From Methanosarcinales archaeon (lineage in GTDB: Archaea > Halobacteriota > Methanosarcinia > Methanosarcinales > Methanogasteraceae): a DNA stretch of 38,707 bases. Location: NCBI GenBank assembly GCA_030625165.1, contig DAOURL010000003.1, positions 1 to 38,707 on the forward strand. Direction: 5' to 3'. A program made the position numbers and the translations under genes. Numbering within the stretch: position 1 is the first letter of the stretch; each line of letters starts with the position of its first letter. Shown piece after piece: positions 1-9,191 of the stretch. The notes beneath the pieces were generated by a model. It worked only from the letters and a program-made list of their open reading frames with translations, was not told the origin of the DNA and searched no databases.

Positions 1-330
1 GTCCTCGACAGCGGGGATTCCCAGCGGCCTCTTATCGCCATTTGGCTTCGGGATATAGACGCGCAAGACTGGTTGAGGCTTGTACTGCTTTGCTTTGAGC
101 CTTGCCACCAGATCTGCGATATTCTCATCCAATGCTTTCGCATATTCTCCTACTGTTACTCCGTCAATTCCGGGAGATTTACCTCTCTTTAACTCCCTGT
201 AACAATCTTTTAGGAAATCCTCTGTAAGCAAGTGTGCTAATGACGTAAACTTGCATTTTGGATCTTCCTTAGCTTTTGTAGCTATAATTGCTATAGCTTT
301 TAGAGTTTTGGACATCAGTTTTGTTGTCAT
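1..330 (-). CDS. ltrA: Group II intron reverse transcriptase/maturase, N-terminal part (runs off left edge)
   Basis: Reverse complement from ATG at 330 reads MTTKLMSKTLKAIAIIATKAKEDPKCKFTSLAHLLTEDFLKDCYRELKRGKSPGIDGVTVGEYAKALDENIADLVARLKAKQYKPQPVLRVYIPKPNGDKRPLGIPAVED, matching the RT0/RT1 motifs (GIDGVT..., YKPQPVLRVYIPKPNGDKRPLGIP). Open at the window edge, so absent from the ORF track. Confidence 0.93.
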   Translation of the reverse strand, partial: MTTKLMSKTLKAIAIIATKAKEDPKCKFTSLAHLLTEDFLKDCYRELKRGKSPGIDGVTVGEYAKALDENIADLVARLKAKQYKPQPVLRVYIPKPNGDKRPLGIPAVED

Positions 331-886
331 CTACATTCCACCTCAGGGTGTGGTAGATGTGCCCCTGGTGTCCAGCGCACTTCTGTCAGCCCCTTCCCTC
401 CACAGGAGTTACCCTGCTTCAACGGTAATATGGGCTGATCCGACTCCCAGTATGCCATTTGCGAGGTCTCACCGTTCATAGGCTTGACATCGCATACTCC
501 TGCTCCTGTACGGGGTGCAAGGAGAGTACATTGGGTCTCCCGAGTTCCCATAGTCACCGTTTGATACCATGCTACGGTCTTAGACCCCGCTGGACTCACA
601 TCACCTCGCAATGTCCCAGAGCTCCCTGCTAGATTCCAAGACCGGAGGATTGGACTAACGGTGGTGTGAATGCTGCCTTCCGTTACACGAAAAACGTCGG
701 CTTCCAGGATTGTCGAAATTTCGGGGCTCATAACCTTCACCTTTCGATTGCGGCCTAGTATCCCGTTCCCCCGGCCTCACAACAGTCTGTTACCAGACTG
801 CGTGCGGGGTTCGGTTCTGAGGTGGTGGCTAGCCTTTCCTCAGGCTGGATTTTCACCAGCTGGCGAGTATGGATTTATCTCGGCAC
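1..886 (-). mobile_element. Group II intron, 5' part (ribozyme domains I-III region plus RT ORF); 3' part outside window
   Basis: About 555 nt of structured, non-coding sequence upstream of the RT ORF on the minus strand, with intron-like elements (CTGGTGAAAATCCAG; GGGAACTCGGGAGACCC). 5' boundary tentatively at GTGCC near 886. Confidence 0.75.
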
Positions 887-1090
887 TCTCGTGCCATTCG
901 TCCATTCGTGAAATTCGTGATAAAAACTGCCAGAAATAGACTAAATTCATGATAAACCCCTCGAAACCAAAGTGGGGTGAGCTCTAGTAAATAACCGGTA
1001 TGACTGGTCATTTTTGCGCTGCAACGCGAGATACCAAAGACCCGATTTTTAGACATTGCCCGGATTATGCAAAACCCGCGGTCTCAAAAC

Positions 1091-1100
1091 CCTTATATGC
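1091..1100 (+). promoter_or_regulatory. Putative archaeal TATA box upstream of pyk
   Basis: CCTTATATGC about 100 nt upstream of pyk; similar to CCTTATATACC upstream of psmB. Confidence 0.5.
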
Positions 1101-1192
1101 CATCCCCCAGAAGAGTAAACCAGACTTGGGTTGGGGGATGATATGCAATTCCTGACCGACTGGAACCCGGACTATTACACTTGCACAGAACC

Positions 1193-2611
1193 ATGACCCT
1201 GAGAAGAACAAAGATCGTCTGCACTACCGGACCAGCCACTGAATCCGAGGAATCCCTGCGCCAGCTGATCGGACACGGTATGGATGTCTGCCGGCTCAAC
1301 ATGTCCCATGGCACGCATGAGTGGCACGCGAGACAGATACGCATGGTACGGGCACTTTCGCAGGAGCAGAACCGTGCTGTAGCCATCATGACGGATATCC
1401 AGGGTCCGAAGATCAGGACATCCCGGGTGCAGGGCGGAAGCGTCATTCTACGCGCTGGAGATGATCTGACCATCCATTCCAGCGATATAATCGGGGATGA
1501 GTGTCATATCGGCGTGAGGTATCCGCTCTTTGCTAAAGAGGTATCCGAGGGTCAGACGATCCTGATCGATGACGGCAGGATCAGGATGGTGGTCGTGGAA
1601 ACCGATGGTGCGTGTGTCGAGGCGAAGGTCGTTGTCGGAGGAGTTCTCACCGATAAGAGGGGTGTAAGCGTCCCGGATGCACATTTTTCGGTACCGAGCG
1701 TCACTGAAAAGGACAAAAAGGATCTCTCATTCGGAATAAAGCACGATGTCGATTACATCGCGGTTTCATTCGTGAGAAGCGCGTCTGATATCTCCGGCGT
1801 CAAGCAGATGATCCATGAGCAGGGGGCAGATATCCCGGTCATTGCCAAAATCGAGACGAAAAAGGGGCTTGACAATTTTTCAGAGATACTGAAGGTGGCG
1901 GATGGTATCATGGTGGCGAGAGGGGATCTCGGAGTCGAGATTCCGATCGAAGAGGTGCCGATTACGCAGAAGAGGCTCATCAAGGAGTCCAATGCATCAG
2001 GCAAGCCTGTTATCACCGCAACCCAGATGCTCGAATCGATGATCCATGATGCGATCCCGACCCGCGCCGAGGCGACAGACGTCGCAAACGCCATACTGGA
2101 CGGGACTGATGCGATCATGCTCTCAGGGGAGACCACGATCGGGGACTATCCGATCGAGAGCCTTGTTATGATGGACCGGATCGCAAGAACGACCGAATCT
2201 GCGGGCTGGCGGGTGCGCATGGAAGCAGACGCCGATGCGACCGGACTCTCGATAAAACGCAGCATCGGGCGCGCCGTCTGCCAGCTTGCATGCGATCTGA
2301 ATGCCGCAGCGATCATCACCACCACGTACTCGGGAAGCACGGCAACGGTCGTCTCGATGTACCGCCCGGAAACTCCGATCATCGCGATAACACCGGACGA
2401 AGCGACATTCCGCAGACTTGCACTTATATGGGGCGTTACCCCACTGATAATCCCTACAGTGGAGACGACTGATGAGGCGATGGATGCATCGGTGCGATCT
2501 GCGATGGACGCCGGGTTCGTGAAGGCAGGGGACCGGGTGGTGCTCACGACAGGGGTGCCGATCTTCGTTGCCGGAACCACCAACCTGATCACGGTGAGGG
2601 TGGTGGAGTGA
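1193..2611 (+). CDS. pyk: Pyruvate kinase
   Basis: RRTKIVCTTGPAT..., MSHGTHEWH, DIQGPKIRTS, IAKIETKKGLDNFSEIL, MVARGDLGVEIP, TDVANAILDGTDAIMLSGETTIGDYP; ATG start chosen at 1193. Confidence 0.97.
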   Translation: MTLRRTKIVCTTGPATESEESLRQLIGHGMDVCRLNMSHGTHEWHARQIRMVRALSQEQNRAVAIMTDIQGPKIRTSRVQGGSVILRAGDDLTIHSSDIIGDECHIGVRYPLFAKEVSEGQTILIDDGRIRMVVVETDGACVEAKVVVGGVLTDKRGVSVPDAHFSVPSVTEKDKKDLSFGIKHDVDYIAVSFVRSASDISGVKQMIHEQGADIPVIAKIETKKGLDNFSEILKVADGIMVARGDLGVEIPIEEVPITQKRLIKESNASGKPVITATQMLESMIHDAIPTRAEATDVANAILDGTDAIMLSGETTIGDYPIESLVMMDRIARTTESAGWRVRMEADADATGLSIKRSIGRAVCQLACDLNAAAIITTTYSGSTATVVSMYRPETPIIAITPDEATFRRLALIWGVTPLIIPTVETTDEAMDASVRSAMDAGFVKAGDRVVLTTGVPIFVAGTTNLITVRVVE

Positions 2612-2657
2612 GGATGCAGGAAATGTTTTATATTTAGCTTCATCAGAGAGGTAACAG

Positions 2658-2882
2658 GTGGATAAAATGGATATGACTGAGGTCGAGAGACGGTTGCTCG
2701 GATTGGATGATGAGATCCATGATCTTCTGCGATACATCGCTATATCTAAAGAACGAGATATAGAGGTCGAACTTGAGAACTATGAAGATATGAAGGAAAC
2801 GATATCAAGGAACTTGAAAGAACCGTTGGATCCCACTGCTGAGATTGGAAAGATGCGGGAGAAGCGATATCTGGTGCAGTGA
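2658..2882 (+). CDS. Small putative antitoxin of a VapBC-like pair
   Basis: 74 aa charged helical protein ending DPTAEIGKMREKRYLV; its stop overlaps the start of the PIN protein (TGATG). Confidence 0.65.
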   Translation: MDKMDMTEVERRLLGLDDEIHDLLRYIAISKERDIEVELENYEDMKETISRNLKEPLDPTAEIGKMREKRYLVQ

Positions 2883-3370
2883 TGAAACTCACGATCGACA
2901 GTGATGTGCTTGTTTATGCTTTTGTCAAACCCACTAAAAAGATATATAAGGAGCAGTTTGAGGAATTTGCAGCTTTGCATGATAAAGCGGATCGTATATA
3001 TAAAGGTGTGATCAGGGGCGACCACGAGTTGGTAATTCCTTCAACGGTTTTAATAGAAGTTGCGATTGTCATGAGCAGAATGGTGGGCAGTGATATCGCT
3101 AAAGCGGTTTACGAGAGGCTAAAGGGACACACCACTGAAATCCTGTACCTGAACGAAAATTTTACGACATATTGTGTAGACCGGGGGATTAAAACTCATT
3201 TAAGTGGATTTGATACCGTTGTTTTCTCCTGTGCCGATTATATGGATTCCGAGTTCATAACGAATGACCGACGTCTCTTTCGCAACGTTAAAAAGCACCA
3301 TCCGGGCACAAAGATGCACCTTCTGAGGGAGATGGATGCTGATGAGATTGAATACCTGAGCATGGTGTAA
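2882..3370 (+). CDS. PIN-domain nuclease, VapC-like toxin
   Basis: MKLTIDSDVLVYAFVKP..., LVIPSTVLIEVAIVMSRMVG, GFDTVVFSCADYMDSEFITNDRRLFRNV: PIN acidic residues in order. Confidence 0.85.
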   Translation: MKLTIDSDVLVYAFVKPTKKIYKEQFEEFAALHDKADRIYKGVIRGDHELVIPSTVLIEVAIVMSRMVGSDIAKAVYERLKGHTTEILYLNENFTTYCVDRGIKTHLSGFDTVVFSCADYMDSEFITNDRRLFRNVKKHHPGTKMHLLREMDADEIEYLSMV

Positions 3371-3507
3371 AGGCGTGACTAATGGTTGCAGTCACCCTGC
3401 AGATGGATTTTGCGTAGAGTGAGTTTATGGGAAACCAACGCGTGGTTTTGAGATTTTTGTACCAGGCAAACGCCATAGATAAATACGAATAGTGCTTATC
3501 ATTCTGT

Positions 3508-5664
3508 ATGGCTGAGGAGACGCCCAGACTGGAGATATTCGGGGATTCACCGACAACAGAAGATGGGTTGGGCTTTGACGATTATGCAGATATTCTTCTG
3601 GAGTTGATAGGGAATTTTGATGTAAGGAGCCCTCTGACCATCGGTATTCATGGAAGATGGGGTAGTGGGAAGACAAGCTTGATGAGGATGGTTGAGGCGA
3701 AGTTTGGAGATGACGAGGGTGTTAAGACGATCTGGTTCAATGCATGGGCTTATGCGGATGAACCGATCGGACTTGCATTGTTGCAACAGATATTAAATGA
3801 GTTCCAAAAGGAAGAGAAGTTAACAGTTAAAGGTATAAGACTGCTTGGAAACATTGGCAAATTGGGCACTGACGCCCTCTTAAGAAAAACCACAACGATA
3901 ACCCTTAAAGAAGCGGAAAATCTTTTTGAGAGTAGCGTTGGGATAAAAAGCACTCTCAGAGATGATTTTGAATCCGCAATAGATGAGTGTTTGGAAGATG
4001 GCGGGAGGTTAGTTGTTTTCATCGACGATCTGGATAGATGCCTGCCGGAGAAGACAATCGAGATTCTTGAGGTGATAAAGCTCTTTTTAGACGTTCCAAA
4101 GTGTATATTCGTGATTGGCGTGGAGAAAGAGGCGATCGAGAGGGGAATTTAGGTAAGATACAAAAGCAAGGAGCAGAAAATACCGATCAGCGGACAAGAT
4201 TATATAGAAAAGATAATTCAGATTCCTTTTGTCCTTCCGCCCATCAGAGAAGATGATATGGCGGATTTTATCGAAAATTTGGGTATTGGGGAACAAGAAA
4301 AGGGATATGTAACAATCGTTGCAAAATACACTGGATGCAACCCTCGGAAAGTGAAGCTGTTCTTGAATGTCCTTAGAATACGACGGGCGATTGCGGAAAG
4401 GACAGGAGGGGGGATTGAGCCTGATCTGTCTGCGAAACTCTTCGTCTTCGAATACGTTTTTCCGGAGTTTTACAGGGATGTTGTAAAGTACAAGGGTGGA
4501 GATCTTCTCTGCAAGTTAGAACGGCTTGCAAAAGGGGATTATGACGAAAAATTGAAAGAAGAATTGGAAAACTCTGAACTCCTGAGGAAATATCATGAAG
4601 ATGGGGATTTGAGTATCTTATTGAGAGATGAGCCGTTCTTCTGTGGAATCGATATTGAACCATATATCCACCTCTCAGGAACTGAAGCGTTTCAGGAAAT
4701 TATAGTGTATAATGAATTTATACTGAATGAGTTGTTCTGTGGGGATTATATGAAAATGGATCAAGCTGTGATTACGATTAATGGAATGCCGGATTCAGAG
4801 AAACAGCAATTTTTGAAAGGTGTTATATCAAAATTAAAAGATGGGGCTTGGCGTGTGCGTGAGAATGCCGCAGAGGTTCTTGGGTCGATAGGCGATGCAA
4901 GAACGGTTGAAGCACTGATTGGAGCGTTGGAGAATGGAGATGAGGATGAGTCTGTGCGGGGGGCTGCTGCACGGGCTCTTGGACATATAGGTGATGCAAG
5001 AGCGGTTGAAGCACTGAAATATGTGTTGAAGGATGAAGATGCTTTGGTGCGTTGGAATGCTGCAGAGGCTCTTGGAGGAATAGGTGATGCAAGAGCGTTT
5101 GAAGCACTGATTAGAGCGTTGAAGGATGTAGATTGGCGTGTGCGCGAGAATGCTGCACGGGCTCTTGGAGGAATGGGTGATGCAAGAGCGTTTGAAGCAT
5201 TGGAAGAAGTGTTGGAGGATGAGACTGCGTCTGTGCGCGGGGCTGCTACATTGGCTCTTGGGATGATGGGTGATGCAAGAGCGGTTGAAGCATTGGAAAA
5301 AGTGTTGATGGCTGATGATGACGTGTCAGTGCGTGGAAATGCTGCACTGGCGATTGAGTGGGTGGGTGGTACAAGAGCGGTTGAAGCACTGATTGGAGCG
5401 TTGAAGGATGTGGATAGGCATGTGCGTGAGAATGCTGCAGAAGCTCTTGGGGATATGGGTGGTACAAGAGCGGTTGTTGCATTGGAAAAGATGTTGAATG
5501 ATGATGACGCACTTGTGCGTAGGATCGTTGTAACGGCCCTTGGGAAGATAGGTGATGCAAGAGCGGTTGAAGCACTGGAAAAAGCATTGAAGGACGAGGA
5601 TTTTGTTGTGCGTGAGAATACTTCATGGGCTCTTGAAGAAATCAAAGCCAAACAAAATCAGTGA
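3508..5664 (+). CDS. KAP-family P-loop NTPase fused to C-terminal HEAT (PBS-lyase-like) repeats, interrupted by an in-frame TAG at 4150-4152
   Basis: Walker A GIHGRWGSGKTSLM, Walker B RLVVFIDDLDRC, then IFVIGVEKEAIERGI*VRYKSKEQKIPISGQDYIEKIIQIPFVLPP in the same frame, then about 8 HEAT units. The ORF track splits it as 3508..4152 and 4258..5664. Confidence 0.85.
4891..5650 (+). repeat. Tandem coding repeats, about 8 units of ~93 bp (31-aa HEAT units)
   Basis: GGYGATGCAAGA/GGTGGTACAAGA anchors begin at about 4891, 4990, 5083, 5176, 5269, 5365, 5458, 5551 (spacing mostly 93 nt). Confidence 0.9.
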
Positions 5665-5872
5665 CGAGGTGCTTCCGCCCCCCCCACCGGCATGCAACAC
5701 CCCGTCTGTGAGAATTGTTGACCGAGCGGCGGGCGCATCCCACCCCGAATCCTTGGCACGCAATCCAACCCCCACGCTGCTCGCGTATCCCCCCCATCCC
5801 ACCCCTGCCCGGCAGCAACCCGGCATCGAATAGCGGAATCGGGCACACCGTCTGCCGGTGGGCATATACCCC

Positions 5873-5976
5873 ACGCCGGCTTCGTGAAGGCAGGGGACCA
5901 GGTGGTGCTCACGACCAGAGTGCCGATCTTTGTTTCCAGAACTACGAATCTGGTCAGGGTTCGTGTGGTGGAATGA
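5873..5976 (+). pseudogene. Truncated second copy of the pyk 3' end
   Basis: Colinear without gaps to pyk 2508-2611; about 17 mismatches in 104 nt by hand. Reads GFVKAGDQVVLTTRVPIFVSRTTNLVRVRVVE* versus GFVKAGDRVVLTTGVPIFVAGTTNLITVRVVE*. Confidence 0.93.
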
Positions 5977-6033
5977 GAACGGAAAACGGGCAATGTCGAC
6001 TTTCCCAGTGAAATCGCCATGCCATTAGATTCT

Positions 6034-6107
6034 ACCGCAGAGTGCGCAGAGCCACGCAGAGGACTTACGCAGCCTTGAAACTCTGCGCCCTCTGCGTTCT
6101 CCGCGGT
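6034..6107. repeat. Palindromic CGCAGAG-type intergenic repeat
   Basis: ACCGCAGAGTGCGCAGAGCCACGCAGAG ... CTCTGCGCCCTCTGCGTTCTCCGCGGT; long imperfect inverted repeat. Confidence 0.85.
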
Positions 6108-6262
6108 GATAAATCACTTGATTTTCAGACAGTGCCCGAAAAACGAATCCCCGGTTTTCGAGATTTTTGTACCCAAATGACCACATCTCATCCACCTGAA
6201 CCATATACATTAAATATAGTCGTCACCGTAATACAACACCCTGCACCAAGACGTTGCATACT

Positions 6263-6347
6263 GCCGGGGTGGCAGAGCGGACTAACGCGGCAGGCTCGAG
6301 ACCTGTTGTTCCCTTGGAACACTTGGGTTCGAATCCCAACCCCGGCG
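6263..6347 (+). tRNA. tRNA-Ser (CGA anticodon)
   Basis: Acceptor GCCGGGG/CCCCGGC, anticodon arm GCAGG-CTCGAGA-CCTGT, long variable arm, T-loop GGGTTCGAATCCC, discriminator G; AT-rich TATA-like ATTAAATATAG upstream. Confidence 0.93.
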
Positions 6348-6365
6348 TAACCCAAATGTCCTAAA

Positions 6366-6416
6366 GGCACTGTCTGAAAATCTGAAGTGTTTTCACTGGT
6401 ACTTTCAGATAGTGTC
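6366..6416. repeat. 14-bp stem hairpin downstream of tRNA-Ser
   Basis: GGCACTGTCTGAAA (6366-6379) pairs with TTTCAGATAGTGTC (6403-6416), two G-U wobbles; inner AGTG-TTTT-CACT. Confidence 0.8.
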
Positions 6417-6517
6417 GCTGCGGCGATACTAACATATTCCGTGATAAATAATCATACTAAAATAACCAGATATTCGATGCGGCACCCGGGCAAGTTTGTA
6501 GTCCGTTTTATGGAAAG

Positions 6518-6528
6518 CCTTATATACC
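6518..6528 (+). promoter_or_regulatory. Putative TATA box of psmB
   Basis: CCTTATATACC upstream of psmB. Confidence 0.5.
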
Positions 6529-6596
6529 GGACGTATCACACTATAAATTGAGCAATTCATTGAGAAACTCGTTTTTTCGGTTATGAGGTGCTTCTA

Positions 6597-7229
6597 ATGG
6601 ACGATAATATACTAAAAGGTACGACCACTATTGGATTAGTTTGCAAGGACGGCGTTGTTCTCGCAAGTGAGCAGAGAGCAACGATGGGATATCTCATCGC
6701 GAGCAAGGATGCACAGAAGATATATAAGATCGATGATACCGTCGGCATGACCACAGCAGGCGCTGTCGGTGATGCCCAGCGGCTTGTACGCGTCATCTCG
6801 GTGGAATCGAGTCTGCACAGGATGCGGACGCACGAGCCGATGACGGTCAAGGCAATGGCAAACCTGCTCTCAACCGTGCTCGGTGCACAGCGGATGATGC
6901 CGTTTTATGTCCAGCTCCTGCTCGGAGGCGTGGACAAGACCGGTCCACGCATCTACTCACTGGACGCGCTCGGGGGGAGGCTTGAGGAGCGAAAAGCGGT
7001 ATCCACCGGATCAGGATCGCCGATTGCTTACGGAATACTTGAGGATCGATACAGGGAAGACATCACCACCGACGAGGGCGCCGATCTCGCGGTGCGTGCA
7101 CTACACAACGTTATGAAGCGGGACTCGGCATCCGGGGATGGGATCGATGTGATAATTATCACAAAAGACCAGTATACCCAGATGCACGGGGACGATATCA
7201 AGAAGAGAATCGGCGAACTGGGGAATTAA
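6597..7229 (+). CDS. psmB: Proteasome subunit beta
   Basis: [55 protein letters not shown]: Thr-protease N-terminus with archaeal signature. Confidence 0.97.
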   Translation: MDDNILKGTTTIGLVCKDGVVLASEQRATMGYLIASKDAQKIYKIDDTVGMTTAGAVGDAQRLVRVISVESSLHRMRTHEPMTVKAMANLLSTVLGAQRMMPFYVQLLLGGVDKTGPRIYSLDALGGRLEERKAVSTGSGSPIAYGILEDRYREDITTDEGADLAVRALHNVMKRDSASGDGIDVIIITKDQYTQMHGDDIKKRIGELGN

Positions 7230-9142
7230 TGGGTATAGAAGAGACACTGTCTGAATTAAGGCAGCGGATACGGAAGAATCTTCCGGTTGGAGTGACGATC
7301 TCGGACGTGGAGTTTGAGGGTCCCGAACTGGTGATATACACGAAGGAGCCGCGGAAACTGGCAGACAACGGCGAGATCGTGCGGTCGATTGCGAAGGATG
7401 TGCGAAAGCGGATCGTGATACGTCCTGACAAAAGCGTGCTGTACGATCCTGATGATGCGACCGCTGCAATCGAGAAGATAGTGCCTGCAGATGCAGGCAT
7501 CACAGACTACTGCTTTGATAGCGATACCGGAGAGGTTATGATCGAGGCAGAGAAGCCAGGGCTCGTTATAGGACAGCACGGATCAATGCTTCGTGAGATT
7601 ACGAGACACATCGGCTGGACGCCAAAGGTCGTGCGCACCCCGCCGATCGAGTCGTCGACGATAAAGAACGTCAGGCATGTGCTGCGCGAGAGTCTTGACG
7701 AGCGCAAACAGATCCTGCGGGAACTCGGGGAGAAGATCCACCGCAGCATCACGTCTCCTGATAACTGGATACGCGTAACAGCACTCGGAGGTTGTAGGGA
7801 GGTTGGACGGAGTTGCTTCTTGTTGTCAACTCCGGAAACGAGAGTATTGATTGATTGCGGAATCAATGTGGGCGCTGATGACAACGGCGGCACACCATAC
7901 CTGTACATCCCTGAAGTCTCCCCTATCACTCATCTCGATGGTGTAGTTGTGACACATGCACATCTCGACCACTGCGGGCTTGTGCCGCTCTTATTCAAGT
8001 ACGGGTACCGTGGTCCTGTGTATGCCACACCCCCCTCCCGCGATCTGATGGCGCTTCTGCAGATCGATTACATCGATGTCGCGAACAAGGAAGGAAGGCG
8101 GATCCCGTATAGCTCGGATATGGTCAGGGAAGCGCTCAAACACACAATAGTTCTCGATTACGGGAGCGTTACCGATATCGCGCCTGACATGAAACTGACA
8201 CTCCACAACGCAGGACACATCCTCGGATCAGCGGTCGCTCACTTCCACGTCGGTGATGGTTTGCACAACGTGGTATTCACTGGCGACTTCAAGTACGAAA
8301 AGACGAGATTGTTCGACAGCGCTATCAATAATTTCCCGAGAGCGGAGACCGTGATCATGGAGGCGACTTATGGCGGTCCGAACGATTTCCAGCCTCCGCG
8401 GAATGTTGCAGAGAAGAACATATCAGAGATCGTGAAGAGGACTGTCGAGCGCGGGGGCAAGGTGCTGATCCCTGCTTTTGCGGTCGGGCGAAGTCAGGAT
8501 GTGATGCTGGTTCTCGAAGAGGCGATGCGGAAGAAGAGGATCGAGCAAGTTCCGATATATTTGGACGGCATGATCTGGGAGGCAACAGCGATCCACACCA
8601 CGCATCCTGAGTATCTGAACAGCGATCTGCGGAATCAGATCTTCCACAAAGGGATGAATCCATTCCTTGCGGATTGTTTTGTCAAGGTGGATTCGCAGAA
8701 GATGCGCGAAGATCTTTTGAGCAATATCGATCCCGCGATTATCATCTCGACCTCGGGAATGATGAACGGCGGTCCGATCATGGAATATCTCAAGGCATTT
8801 GCACCAGATGAGAAGAGCACTCTGGTATTTGTCGGCTATCAAGCCGAGGGGACTGTAGGACAGCGCATCCAGAAGGGGCGGACCGAGATACCGATAACAA
8901 GGAGGGGCGTGTCCGAGTTGCTCAAGATCAAACTCGAGGTCTGCACGATCGATGGGTTTTCAGGGCATTCGGACCGGAACCAACTGGTAAAATACATCAA
9001 GAACATGCGTCCGAAACCGGAGCTTGTGATGACTGAGCATGGTGATGAGAGAAACTGCTTGAGTCTTGCAAGTGCGATTTATAACAAACATCACATCAAA
9101 ACTCAGGTGCCGAAAAATCTCGAGACCGTGCGAGTGGCGTGA
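7229..9142 (+). CDS. KH-domain beta-CASP metallo-beta-lactamase ribonuclease, aCPSF1/FttA-type
   Basis: N-terminal KH region, [67 protein letters not shown]; overlaps the psmB stop. Confidence 0.95.
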   Translation: MGIEETLSELRQRIRKNLPVGVTISDVEFEGPELVIYTKEPRKLADNGEIVRSIAKDVRKRIVIRPDKSVLYDPDDATAAIEKIVPADAGITDYCFDSDTGEVMIEAEKPGLVIGQHGSMLREITRHIGWTPKVVRTPPIESSTIKNVRHVLRESLDERKQILRELGEKIHRSITSPDNWIRVTALGGCREVGRSCFLLSTPETRVLIDCGINVGADDNGGTPYLYIPEVSPITHLDGVVVTHAHLDHCGLVPLLFKYGYRGPVYATPPSRDLMALLQIDYIDVANKEGRRIPYSSDMVREALKHTIVLDYGSVTDIAPDMKLTLHNAGHILGSAVAHFHVGDGLHNVVFTGDFKYEKTRLFDSAINNFPRAETVIMEATYGGPNDFQPPRNVAEKNISEIVKRTVERGGKVLIPAFAVGRSQDVMLVLEEAMRKKRIEQVPIYLDGMIWEATAIHTTHPEYLNSDLRNQIFHKGMNPFLADCFVKVDSQKMREDLLSNIDPAIIISTSGMMNGGPIMEYLKAFAPDEKSTLVFVGYQAEGTVGQRIQKGRTEIPITRRGVSELLKIKLEVCTIDGFSGHSDRNQLVKYIKNMRPKPELVMTEHGDERNCLSLASAIYNKHHIKTQVPKNLETVRVA

Positions 9143-9191
9143 GCCGATTTTTTCCGATTCTTTCACACGATTTTTTCACAAAAAATCGAGT

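Noticed and set aside
327-740. 137-aa minus-strand ORF and 89-aa plus-strand ORF at 670-939
   Set aside because: They overlie the group II intron ribozyme region; composition and position indicate non-coding RNA.
2123-2737. Long minus-strand ORFs antisense to pyk (204 and 165 aa)
   Set aside because: Shadow ORFs of a GC-rich conserved gene; no domain signatures.
4840-5650. CRISPR-like regular repeats
   Set aside because: 93-nt units are contiguous and encode HEAT repeats in frame; no spacers or cas genes.
4761-5651. 296-aa minus-strand ORF antisense to the HEAT repeats
   Set aside because: Repetitive Ser/Ala-rich translation is a mirror of the sense HEAT array; no independent coding evidence.
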